Shown piece after piece: positions 1-7,984 of a stretch of 12,434 nt of DNA. The stretch comes from JBCCSZ01 sp039199225. GTDB lineage: Bacteria > Bacteroidota > Bacteroidia > Chitinophagales > Saprospiraceae. Positions within the stretch are counted from its first letter, which is position 1. Every line of letters begins with the position of its first letter. The position numbers were made by a program, and so were the translations under genes. The stretch is from assembly GCA_039199225.1 (NCBI GenBank), contig JBCCSZ010000241.1, forward strand, positions 1-12,434. Reading direction: 5' to 3'. Under the pieces are notes generated by a model. That model had not been told where the DNA came from. It did no database searches and was given only the letters and a program-made list of their open reading frames with translations.

Positions 1-93
1 AGCTATAACTTGTTTTTGATAAGACTCAAAGTCAAAATCTGAGGGAAGCTCTTGCGAACCTTCTTGCTTTTGGTTGTTTTCTTCTGGTGTCAT
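1..93 (-). CDS. Start of an unidentified protein, cut by the window edge
   Basis: An ATG at 93 opens a frame that runs without a stop for 31 codons to base 1. The start lies 4 bases beyond the stop codon of the GH16 gene on the same strand, the spacing expected of a co-transcribed downstream gene. The visible peptide begins MTPEENNQKQEGSQELPSDF and is hydrophilic, rich in Glu, Gln, Asn and Ser. It has no signal peptide or membrane segment, so the protein probably begins in the cytoplasm or with a disordered cytoplasmic tail. There is no Shine-Dalgarno sequence, which is normal for Bacteroidota. Too little is present to name a family. The alternative is a chance open frame, since 31 codons without a stop is weak evidence; the tight spacing and sensible composition favour a real gene. 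Confidence 0.45.
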   Translation of the reverse strand, partial: MTPEENNQKQEGSQELPSDFDFESYQKQVIA

Positions 94-97
94 GATC

Positions 98-1102
98 CTA
101 AGTTAAGGTTTTTGAATGACACACTTTTTTGTACACTCTCATTTCATCCGGCCCATTAATTTCACCTTGGGCGCACAAATCGATCAAGCCTTGTTGTGGT
201 TCTTTTTGGTATACCCGAATGTAGTCGATTTCAAAAGTAGAGGGAAAGGGCGTCGTCTCGTCTACTTCATCTTTTTTGCAGTAACTGTCTCCAACACTCA
301 GCGCCAAATTTGCAATGACATGCATGTATTCATTGGGGATGATTTTTTCGCTAAATAGTATGGAAGTCGGGACATATTCACCGCAAGTGACTGTTTGCCC
401 TGCGACTGTTCTGTAGCGGTGAAAGATTCTGATCGTTTCTCCGTCGAGTTTCCAAATGACATAAAGTGGTTCCCACTCTACAGAGTAGGTATGAAAACCT
501 GCGGATAAATCAGGAGTTGAATGAGATTGTGGGATTTGTTGGGGATTGTTTTCGCATTGCATGTGCAAGTTGGTATTGAGCGACTCGGTATCGTGTCCGC
601 AGATTTCAAAGACGTCACATTCGTCCAAATTCCACAGCCAAAATGCTGGCCAAAAACCGGTGCCAGCCGGTACCTTGCAACGAATCTCAAATTTGCCATA
701 AAGGAAGTGATTTTTGGAATAAATCATCCCAGAGGTATAATCCCTATTGGCGTTGTACCAAGTTGTATTGTCTTCTTCTGTTATGAGGTTTAGTACGCCA
801 TTTTCCAATACGACATTATCGTCTTCATATATCTGTCCTTCTTCTCCATGTGTGCGGCAATATTCACATTGGTCAGATTTGTTTTCGCCAAAAGGGTAGT
901 AGCTGTACCATTTGGATTCATCCAGTGTATTGCCATCGAATTCGTCGTAGAAAACCAATTTGTAGGGTTCGTCAGAACACTCAATTGTGCTACTGACCCA
1001 TTGCACGGCCGTAACTCTACAGTTTTCTTGTCCGGCAACTTGTCCATTTGCAATGGAAAAAAGAAAGCTTCCTAAAAGGAACGTAATTACTAATTTTTTC
1101 AT
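98..1102 (-). CDS. Secreted glycoside hydrolase family 16 (beta-glucanase/laminarinase-like)
   Basis: This is a predicted exported endo-acting glycan hydrolase of family GH16, which cleaves beta-1,3/1,4-linked glucans or galactans with retention. Residues 1-20 form a signal peptide. The jelly-roll domain runs from about residue 46 (FYDEFDG, 51-57) to the usual terminal strand IDYIRVYQK (292-300). The catalytic ExDxxE motif is ECDVFE: E161 (nucleophile), D163 and E166 (acid/base), with Cys at a position that is usually Ile or Leu. It is preceded by WPAFWLWN, the aromatic substrate-cleft segment. FHTYSVEWEP (203-212) and the WKLDGE turn are also typical. After the domain there is a 34-residue tail with Cys310 and Cys328 that I do not recognise; it is not a T9SS sorting domain. 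The exact substrate (laminarin, agar, other) cannot be told from sequence alone. The next frame downstream starts 4 bases after the stop, suggesting an operon. The upstream RHS gene is separated from it by a terminator. Confidence 0.9.
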   Translation of the reverse strand: MKKLVITFLLGSFLFSIANGQVAGQENCRVTAVQWVSSTIECSDEPYKLVFYDEFDGNTLDESKWYSYYPFGENKSDQCEYCRTHGEEGQIYEDDNVVLENGVLNLITEEDNTTWYNANRDYTSGMIYSKNHFLYGKFEIRCKVPAGTGFWPAFWLWNLDECDVFEICGHDTESLNTNLHMQCENNPQQIPQSHSTPDLSAGFHTYSVEWEPLYVIWKLDGETIRIFHRYRTVAGQTVTCGEYVPTSILFSEKIIPNEYMHVIANLALSVGDSYCKKDEVDETTPFPSTFEIDYIRVYQKEPQQGLIDLCAQGEINGPDEMRVYKKVCHSKTLT

Positions 1103-1376
1103 GTCGATATTTTTAAGTTAAAAATAGAATAGAGGGGCCGTCCAAAGACAGCATCTCCCATTGTGCATAGCTTGAGTTCAAAAGATGCATTTGCCATTCG
1201 TACTTCTTCGAGAAGTACTTATACTGGTCGATAAATTGTATGAGCAGAGTAATGAAGTAGGCTCATTGGGGTGTTCTCAAGGGTAGCGAGCCTGTATGTT
1301 GCTGACATTTCTTAATTGTCGGTTTTTAGAAAATGTAACCTCACGAGAATACTTTTTGGGAAGTTTTTTGTTTGGC
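1103..1376. other. Intergenic leader region upstream of the GH16 gene
   Basis: No credible gene lies between the terminator of the RHS gene and the GH16 start. The region should carry the GH16 promoter on the minus strand. The best partial match to the Bacteroidota -7 element (TAnnTTTG) is TATTTTTA close to the start codon, with a TTTG about 16 bases further upstream. The spacing is shorter than usual, so I do not call a promoter. The stretch just before the ATG is A/T-rich with no Shine-Dalgarno sequence. It contains the short perfect hairpin at 1200-1218, listed separately. Confidence 0.5.
1200..1218. repeat. Perfect 8-bp inverted repeat with 3-base spacer
   Basis: GTACTTCT, spacer TCG, then AGAAGTAC: both arms match exactly. 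The element sits about 100 bases upstream of the GH16 start codon. It has no T-run on either side, so it is not an obvious terminator. It could be an operator for a dimeric regulator or an RNA hairpin in the 5' leader, but nothing else in the sequence decides between these. Confidence 0.45.
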
Positions 1377-1444
1377 AAAAAAATTAGGCTCGGAAAGATC
1401 AGCGCAGCCAAGGGTTGCTTCCTGGCCGATCTCTTCCGAGCCTA
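1377..1444 (-). terminator. Intrinsic terminator of the RHS gene
   Basis: On the minus strand this forms a long hairpin directly followed by seven Ts. The outer stem pairs 1385-1395 with 1434-1444 (11 bp, core AGGCTCGGAA). After a one-base bulge at 1433, a second stem pairs 1396-1400 with 1428-1432. The tip pairs 1407-1413 with 1421-1426, with one bulged A and a 7-base loop. The T-run on the minus strand is at 1377-1383, immediately after the closing base pairs. It lies 51 bases past the RHS stop codon, so it ends the RHS transcript and separates it from the GH16 unit. The plus strand has no T-run after the hairpin, so it is not bidirectional. Confidence 0.75.
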
Positions 1445-1495
1445 TTGTAAAGCCAATGCTTCTTTATTTATGGACGCAAATCCACTGAAATGCGA

Positions 1496-4400
1496 TCAGT
1501 TGGAATTGCTCATTATCGGTCCGCTACCTCTTATGGCAGGACTTAGGTTGACACTACCTACTGTAACGACCGTCGGCGTACCAACTCCTTGCGCCGACCA
1601 AGCCAAGGAACGAGCAAATGATTGTTTGAAACTTTGTACGTTGTAGGCAGAACGTCCTGTGTAGGAACCGCCCTTTTGACCCTCTGTGACACCTCCCTGC
1701 GGATATTTATTGCCGACATTCGGACCAGAATATCCCGGACCAGCAGCCCCGCTACCAAATCCCAAGGCTCCTCCTGAAGCACCAAAGCCTCCTTGCGTAG
1801 CATTCCCGATGTATTCCTCATCGTAATAATCTTCTATCTTCTGGTACATGTCTTTTCGAATGCCATCCCACATCTTCTCTATCTTGGCTGCCTTTATGTC
1901 TTTTTCAGCATTGTATGCAGCTTGCTTAATTGCCCCGCTCAGCAGTCCTTTGGCAAAGCCACTCAAGAAGCTTTCTCCGGAGATGGCACTCGATAGTCCC
2001 TTGGACACTCCGCCACCGACCCACTGGGCAAAGTCACCGCCACCCACTGCAGAAATACCCGATCCCATCGCTGAGGAAAGTCCAGCCTCAATGGCACCCT
2101 TCCAAAACTTTTCTCCTTGTGCAACACTTAGGGCGCCTCCAACAACCGCTTTTGATCCTGCCTTGAATGCCGCAACGGCTACTTTGGGCCAGGTGGCCGC
2201 CAGCCCCTTCGCAACTCCTCCAATCAATGAACCAGCACCGCCACTGATGCCTCCAATAATGGCCGCTTGCAGGGCTCCCTTGTAAAAATTCTCTCCTTTG
2301 GCAACATTGACCGCACCATTGACAATCACACTGACGACCATACCAACAATGATCGGATGGTCACCCTTGGGGTCAATGTGCAGACCAGGGTTGTTCAGCA
2401 TGGAATTGTAGGGGTTGACATTCCTGAAGGATTCTGCTTCCGGGTCTACCTGCCACCAACGTCCGATCGCTGGGTCCAGCACCCGATACTGTGCCATGTT
2501 GACGTCCAAGCCGTGATCGTCCAGTTTCTCAATACCGTTGTAAGTGTATTGAGAGGTGGTGATTGCTTGCCTCATCCAAGGGCCTTTCATCTCCATACCG
2601 AAAGGGTAGTAGTGGCCTTCCCAGATGATCTCCGCCGGAAAGTCGACATGGCCGTTGCCATCGAGATCGGTGTAGATCAAACGGGTGTTGCCCAGGTGGT
2701 CCCGGATGCTGTATTCATAGCGAGGGCTGGCGCCCTGCGGGAAAGTCACCCGACCTTCGGCATGGTGGATCACATCGATTTCAGAGAAGCCATTGTGGTA
2801 CTTGACATACTCCATACCGGCGATGTAGTCGCGTTGTTCATTCAAGAAAGTTCCAGAGTAGGCTTCCTTGCGCAGCAGCTTTCCTGCGGCATCGTAGGTG
2901 AAGTCGATGTATCGGCCGGTACCATCGAAGACAATGCTGCTTGGCAAATTCAGATGGTTGTAGGTGATGGTAATGCCGCGATCCGGGTGGTGACTCAAAT
3001 TGCCGTTTGCATCGTATTGGTAGTTGGCTGTTGTACCATCTTCAAAGCCCTCTGCGCTGGAGCCGGAAGGCGCAGCATCTTCGATTTGCTGGGGCTGATT
3101 CGAGTCTGTGTAATAGGTGTATGCCAGGCTATCGATCTGACCAATGTTTGTGCAACCATCGGTATCGAACATGCCATTGCGCGTCAACTTGGTGAGGTTG
3201 CCTCGCTTGTCGTATTGGTAGTTGGCCGTGTAGCGATCCGACTGGGTCAAGGTGCTGCCCTGGCGGTCGTAGTAGCGGGCCTGGGTTAGGCGGTTGTAGT
3301 CGTCGTACTGGTAAGAATAGACCCCTTGCTCGCGACCGCGCACCTGCCAAACTGCATTGGCGACGTTACCATTTTTTTGCGATTGGGCATCCGTACCGCT
3401 GAGGGGTGTATCGTAGTAGAGTTCGAGGTAGAAAAGGTCTCTTTTGCCGTAGTTGAGTCCGGGCTGTGGAGGTGCCGGAGGAGTACAGCTTTCGTGTGCC
3501 TGCTGCCCGCCGGTGAGTTGATTGGCATTGATGCTCTGTAAGGCACCAAAGTCCGTGTAAGTATAGTCAATGCGTTGTAAGTAAGCCAGCTTGCCACTCA
3601 GTCCGGTGCGTCCCTGAAACTTGTAGTCTAGTTCCTCTTCTTCGTTGTAGTGGAGCTTGTTGATAAGTTGGTCGGGACCATCGTCTACCTTGAAGTAGCC
3701 CAAGTAGGGGCGTCCGACGGCATCGTAGGTCTGGGTATTTACGACCGTTTTATTGGCTCTGAAGACAGCCGCCGTGGTAGTGGTTTTGGTTACATTGAAA
3801 GCGCCATCATACTCAAATGCGTTGGTGAGGCTGCCGGCACTGAGGTTGATGTGGTTGTTGGCTGATTGGTCGGTGAGTATACCACAGCTGCTGTAATTGT
3901 TGGTAGAAGTCAGCCAATCTGAGCTGTTTAACACTTTGACCTGCGTCGTTTTGATTTTATCCTTATCAAAGGAATTCGTCCCATAAGTGGTCGTTATGAG
4001 GGGATCAGTTGGTGTGTAATCTGTGCTGGGTGTTCCGTTGTACAGTCCTTGACTCAACTCTCGGCCATAGTCGTCGAAGGTGTAGGTATACCACTTACTT
4101 TGCGCTCGAAGCAAACCATCCTGATAGCCGCTGAGTTGGTCTCGATAGTTGTACTTGTAAAGTACCTCCTCTGCTCCGGGGACTTTCTTTTTGACCAATT
4201 CATCGTCGTCACTGTATTCGTAGCGATAGTAGAGATCGTCATATGCCATTGCCACTGTTGGAACGTCGGGTGGTAGAACATAGGAGATTCGGTCTTTATC
4301 ATCGTAGACTGTGTAGGTGTCCAATCGTTTGCTGGCTGTTTCTGCCTGGTCCACCTGACGCGACAAAATGATACGGCCTTTGAGATCGGTAAAGGTTTGG

Positions 4401-7400
4401 TGTTTTCGACCACTGCCATCCTGCGTTGTTTTTTTGAAAAGAGTTTGGGTGGCATAGTTGGTACTTGTTCCATCTTTCTTTACCAAATCATTCGAATCGT
4501 TGTGGCCATAAAAATGATAGGTCCAATACCAACCTTCAGGTCTTGTTCGATACAACCTGTTTGATGGGGCAGAATAATACTCGTAGGTCGTTTTTTTCCA
4601 GCTAGAAGTTGGACTGATATATCTCATATCGCTGTAGTCGCTCTCCAATTGATTGTATTGGTAGTTGACCTTACCATAGGCATTGTACTCGGTACTGACG
4701 AGCAGGTCTTTTCCAAAAGGCGATTGTTGGTGCCGAACGCTTTGAATCGTTCTGCCCAGGCCATCGAGATAGGTTCGCGTTCGCAAAATGTCGACATCGC
4801 TGTTCGGGCGAGCAGGATAATCCTCTTCGACTTGGATGTAGTTTTTATTAACCGACAAATCGGATGTTATAAAATAGGTATAGGTGGTTCTAATACCAAC
4901 GCAATCTTCCCATTGGTTTTTGAGTCGCATCAGGCCGTCGTAGCTATAAGTTGTGGTGGTACCGTCCACCGCTGTCCTCCTTTCCAATAGGCTGGAATTG
5001 GGATAGTACTGAAACAACTCATCGTGGTTTTCATACAGCTTGCGCGTCAACAGCTTATTGGAATTGTAGTAGTAATACGAATCTTTCCAGTTGATTTTCT
5101 GATGTCTGGACAGTAGCCCATCTGCATTGTATTCTTTGAAGGTTTCCTGTTTTCGCCACGTGCCGGTTTGCAGTACGCCATTGGTCCATGTTTGCTCGTA
5201 TCGCTTGGTGTAGTAAGGGCGCGGAAAGTCTGTTGGGAGCATGGTTGTAACGCGCACCCCACTGCTGGAATAATTGCTAAAGTAAATTCGGTGACCATCT
5301 ACCTGAACCCCATCGACATACGTCTTTGTTTCATAGGGAATATCAATCATATGTCGATCAATCAAAAGATTCTTCATACTATTGTTGTAGTAGTCGACCG
5401 TATATCGCGTTCGCGTCTCCTGCATTTTTCCATCGCTGTTGGTAAAAGAGACCACAGTAGGTGAAAGAACTTTGTCTTGCGGATGATAGGTATAGGTTGT
5501 CGTTGTCGTTACACCATCCTGCGTATTGATGACGTTTTGTGGGCGAAATACATTTGTCCGCATACCATACTGAGCGGTTGTATAGGAATTGTATGTAGTG
5601 GAACCACTGTATTTTTTGACATTGACGGCTGCATACATGATCCCGGGTATGTTGTCGTATTCCCAAGGTTCTACTCCGTAACCTGTAACTTGCTGACTGG
5701 ATTCCAAATTGCCATTTTGGTTGAAAGCTTTACTTTCTTTGAGAACGCCATTGCGAACGAGGAACTGCCCGGGCCGGGCCGGATAGTCTGGAATTTGATT
5801 GGCCGAGTAGGTCTCTGTATCCAGTAGGTACTCTTTGTAGCCATTGCCATTGAGCTTTTCTTTGACGCGTGTATAAGTTAAATGGTAGCCTTCCGAGTTA
5901 GACATAGACAGCACTCCCGTTGAAGCGAAGAGCGCCGTGTGAAAATTGACGAGAACGGCATAGCTCATCTGATTGGTCAATACGCCACTTGTTTTGTCGG
6001 TACCCGCTTGTTCGTATTCAAAGGTTCTGACGATGTCGTTACCACTGTCCAAACCATCATGGGTTTTGATTTTTTGAATGCGGAGGCCGCCTGCTTCTAC
6101 ATTGAGGTAATCCGGTGTAAAGCGTACCTCGACAGTTCCTCTGGCTTTGTAGCCCGACAACTCGAAGCGATAAACATGTCCGGCTGTCATGTTGATGAAG
6201 TTATCCAGCGGTTGTGAAACTGTTTCAGTCCCATAGCCTGAGATATTGGTGCTGAACCCACCAGCGTAGGAATCGCCATTGGTTTCGTCATATAGTGTAA
6301 CTTGGACCGAACGGAAAGTGCCGCTGCAGCCTGGGTAGTAGGTCTCATTTTGCAGTGTCAAGTACAGCATGCCGTTATCAATCATGGACTGATCGATCAG
6401 TCGAGTGGTGGAAGCTTGTGGGCCACTTGAGTTGCAACAGGTCGTAGCGTCATTGGCCTCATTGCAGGTTTGTAAAAATAAAAGTTGTTGTTCGTTGTTA
6501 TCGGTTTTGAGATAGGTATTGGCCTCGTAGGTGAATTCGGTATATCCCTTAGTAGGGTAGGTGATTCGCTGCAGCGTCCCGCTGAGCATTGTCAGGCCAT
6601 TGGTATTTCGATTGGAAGAACCGTGTGAAAGTAGATGGTTGCCGGTCAAGGTCCGGATAGAGGAATAGGGAATGATATCATCTTTCGAATCGTTTTGTGT
6701 CTGGCCGTTGTAGTAGCCCCAATGATCGATTGCTTTGCTGAGTAGATGGGGGAAAAAGCTACTATTGTTATGGTAAGTAAAGGTGTAGGGTTCCTCGATA
6801 TCGGAGTTGTTGGGATCGCAGGATTTCTTTTGGATGCTGTTCAAGCGTAAGCGTTTGCGGAGGTTGTTTGTAACGGGAGCATCCGAGAAATAGGATTGAT
6901 CCAATTCGAAATAGACGCAACTGGTTCCATTGTTGACATCTATGCGATCTACTCGCTTCCCTGTCCCACCACTGGATTGCAACAGATCGTAGCGGTCTGC
7001 TATTAGGAAGTCGACCGTTTTTGTAGAAGTCGTTATTTTGGAAAGTATCCAACCGTCGATCTCAATATCTGTTTGCCCTCCATCACAATTATCTGTTCCG
7101 GTTTCCTGTCCGCCATCGTAGTACTTTGTCAGGTAGCATTCATTATTGACTTTGTACTTGTAGGTGTTGGGTAGGTAATCGAAAAGAATCTGATGTTTGC
7201 CATCGAAAGAGGTGATGCTTTTGAGAAACCAGGTTTCGTTATATTGATTTTGACTACCGACTTTTTTTCGTTGCACGCCTTCCCAGCTGGTAGAGAAGTC
7301 TGTCCCAAATTCATAGATGGTACCATCGGATGTAATCAACTCGAAGCCACGAAACGAGCTAAAACTCTGGATGCGCGGGATGATCTTAATATCTGCCTTG

Positions 7401-7933
7401 GGAATCAGGTGGACGTTGTTGTCTTTATCAAACATAAACTTTCCGCTCATGCCGTTGACGTTGTAGAAAAACAAATCAGGCTCGGCATCCAAAATGCCAT
7501 CTGCTACATTTTCGGCCTGTGGTGCTTGTAAGGGGCCGACGAGGTTGCGTCCTTCATACCAGTAGCCCGTGCTGTTGTGATCGTCTGGCAACCCACGTAC
7601 CGTCCGGCTGATGACACCGCCGGCGTTGAGGTTCCATCCCAGACCTACGGAGCTGGCGATCTCCGAAACGCGGATGCCGCCAGTATGGTAGCTGATAGAA
7701 ACAGCATGCGAAAGTGGCCCTTCCGACAGATTGCAAATCGGAACGCTAACGGCCATCGTACCCGTCGATGGATTGACTGGAGTGTCTGCATACTTACCGA
7801 AGCTCATAGCGGCGGCAGAAGGAGAAACCGGTCCCTGAACGGCGGTGCTATAGACGCCTTGGGCCGGAAGAAGATGGTGTCCGAATAGTAGACACAATAG
7901 CATATATAATGAAGCAGGAATGATCCTTTTCAT
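1496..7933 (-). CDS. Giant secreted RHS-repeat protein (2145 residues)
   Basis: This is an exported YD/RHS-repeat protein of the Bacteroidota type. Residues 1-25 are a signal peptide (ending LLPAQ). Residues about 30-125 form the characteristic N-terminal block, with GLGWNLNAGG and ISRTVRGLPDD. A DUF6443-like segment lies around 1040-1130 (TYLDGLGRTIQSV near 1055). YD repeats run from about 996 (YSYDG) to about 1690 (FTYDAAGKLL at 1678). The RHS-associated core starts at DHLGNTRLIYTD (1745-1756) and ends at IDPKGD (to 1858). Such repeats build a hollow beta-barrel shell. The C-terminal 287 residues hold three Gly/Ala-rich units starting VAKGENF (1877), VAQGEKF (1937) and AISGESF (1983). A short charged helix-like stretch (about 2010-2040) and a Gly-rich low-complexity tail follow. 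I recognise no toxin domain, immunity gene or T9SS sorting domain. The gene starts 51 bases after the M43-like gene on the same strand, so the two are probably co-transcribed. Role unproven: adhesion, surface display or delivery are possible. Confidence 0.93.
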   Translation of the reverse strand: MKRIIPASLYMLLCLLFGHHLLPAQGVYSTAVQGPVSPSAAAMSFGKYADTPVNPSTGTMAVSVPICNLSEGPLSHAVSISYHTGGIRVSEIASSVGLGWNLNAGGVISRTVRGLPDDHNSTGYWYEGRNLVGPLQAPQAENVADGILDAEPDLFFYNVNGMSGKFMFDKDNNVHLIPKADIKIIPRIQSFSSFRGFELITSDGTIYEFGTDFSTSWEGVQRKKVGSQNQYNETWFLKSITSFDGKHQILFDYLPNTYKYKVNNECYLTKYYDGGQETGTDNCDGGQTDIEIDGWILSKITTSTKTVDFLIADRYDLLQSSGGTGKRVDRIDVNNGTSCVYFELDQSYFSDAPVTNNLRKRLRLNSIQKKSCDPNNSDIEEPYTFTYHNNSSFFPHLLSKAIDHWGYYNGQTQNDSKDDIIPYSSIRTLTGNHLLSHGSSNRNTNGLTMLSGTLQRITYPTKGYTEFTYEANTYLKTDNNEQQLLFLQTCNEANDATTCCNSSGPQASTTRLIDQSMIDNGMLYLTLQNETYYPGCSGTFRSVQVTLYDETNGDSYAGGFSTNISGYGTETVSQPLDNFINMTAGHVYRFELSGYKARGTVEVRFTPDYLNVEAGGLRIQKIKTHDGLDSGNDIVRTFEYEQAGTDKTSGVLTNQMSYAVLVNFHTALFASTGVLSMSNSEGYHLTYTRVKEKLNGNGYKEYLLDTETYSANQIPDYPARPGQFLVRNGVLKESKAFNQNGNLESSQQVTGYGVEPWEYDNIPGIMYAAVNVKKYSGSTTYNSYTTAQYGMRTNVFRPQNVINTQDGVTTTTTYTYHPQDKVLSPTVVSFTNSDGKMQETRTRYTVDYYNNSMKNLLIDRHMIDIPYETKTYVDGVQVDGHRIYFSNYSSSGVRVTTMLPTDFPRPYYTKRYEQTWTNGVLQTGTWRKQETFKEYNADGLLSRHQKINWKDSYYYYNSNKLLTRKLYENHDELFQYYPNSSLLERRTAVDGTTTTYSYDGLMRLKNQWEDCVGIRTTYTYFITSDLSVNKNYIQVEEDYPARPNSDVDILRTRTYLDGLGRTIQSVRHQQSPFGKDLLVSTEYNAYGKVNYQYNQLESDYSDMRYISPTSSWKKTTYEYYSAPSNRLYRTRPEGWYWTYHFYGHNDSNDLVKKDGTSTNYATQTLFKKTTQDGSGRKHQTFTDLKGRIILSRQVDQAETASKRLDTYTVYDDKDRISYVLPPDVPTVAMAYDDLYYRYEYSDDDELVKKKVPGAEEVLYKYNYRDQLSGYQDGLLRAQSKWYTYTFDDYGRELSQGLYNGTPSTDYTPTDPLITTTYGTNSFDKDKIKTTQVKVLNSSDWLTSTNNYSSCGILTDQSANNHINLSAGSLTNAFEYDGAFNVTKTTTTAAVFRANKTVVNTQTYDAVGRPYLGYFKVDDGPDQLINKLHYNEEEELDYKFQGRTGLSGKLAYLQRIDYTYTDFGALQSINANQLTGGQQAHESCTPPAPPQPGLNYGKRDLFYLELYYDTPLSGTDAQSQKNGNVANAVWQVRGREQGVYSYQYDDYNRLTQARYYDRQGSTLTQSDRYTANYQYDKRGNLTKLTRNGMFDTDGCTNIGQIDSLAYTYYTDSNQPQQIEDAAPSGSSAEGFEDGTTANYQYDANGNLSHHPDRGITITYNHLNLPSSIVFDGTGRYIDFTYDAAGKLLRKEAYSGTFLNEQRDYIAGMEYVKYHNGFSEIDVIHHAEGRVTFPQGASPRYEYSIRDHLGNTRLIYTDLDGNGHVDFPAEIIWEGHYYPFGMEMKGPWMRQAITTSQYTYNGIEKLDDHGLDVNMAQYRVLDPAIGRWWQVDPEAESFRNVNPYNSMLNNPGLHIDPKGDHPIIVGMVVSVIVNGAVNVAKGENFYKGALQAAIIGGISGGAGSLIGGVAKGLAATWPKVAVAAFKAGSKAVVGGALSVAQGEKFWKGAIEAGLSSAMGSGISAVGGGDFAQWVGGGVSKGLSSAISGESFLSGFAKGLLSGAIKQAAYNAEKDIKAAKIEKMWDGIRKDMYQKIEDYYDEEYIGNATQGGFGASGGALGFGSGAAGPGYSGPNVGNKYPQGGVTEGQKGGSYTGRSAYNVQSFKQSFARSLAWSAQGVGTPTVVTVGSVNLSPAIRGSGPIMSNSN
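1859..2359 (-). other. Glycine/alanine-rich C-terminal region of the RHS protein with three repeat units
   Basis: This is a sub-region of the RHS gene, from just after the core-closing IDPKGD. Three units share the pattern [A/S]xGExFxxG followed by a hydrophobic, small-residue-rich run: VAKGENFYKGAL (residues 1877-1888), VAQGEKFWKGAI (1937-1948) and AISGESFLSGFA (1983-1994). The spacing is 60 and then 46 residues. The first two units are also visibly similar at DNA level. Comparable Gly/Ala-rich segments occur in other RHS and polymorphic-toxin proteins between the core and the variable C-terminal tip, and are often suspected of inserting into membranes. That role is inference here. Confidence 0.6.
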
Positions 7934-7984
7934 TGTTCAAAATTTTAGAATTTTTTAATAGATTTTTACTAAGCAGTCTGGTAT

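Noticed and set aside
1151..1189. A 6-bp inverted pair GCATCT/AGATGC in the GH16 leader
   Set aside because: The arms are short with a loop of more than 20 bases, which is expected by chance.
1296..1646. A 116-codon plus-strand frame spanning the RHS 3' end and the terminator
   Set aside because: It runs through the terminator hairpin and into the antisense of the RHS gene, and its translation shows no recognisable motif.
1848..2285. A 145-codon proline/alanine-rich plus-strand frame
   Set aside because: It is antisense to the Gly/Ala-rich RHS tail. Proline richness on the opposite strand is the complement of glycine codons, not evidence of a gene.
3012..3226. A 17-base direct repeat (3012-3028 and 3210-3226)
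   Set aside because: Both copies encode the same YD-repeat peptide (ANYQYD) in the RHS frame, so protein repetition explains them without a mobile or regulatory element.
2267..3289. A 340-codon open frame on the plus strand opposite the RHS core
   Set aside because: It lies entirely antisense to the strongly supported RHS coding sequence. Its translation is a run of Val/Ile/Ala-rich sequence without domain motifs, as expected from reading the complement of Tyr/Asp/Asn-rich repeats.
4054..4473. A 139-codon minus-strand frame inside the RHS gene
   Set aside because: It is an out-of-frame shadow on the same strand as the RHS gene; the RHS frame carries the YD repeats through this stretch.
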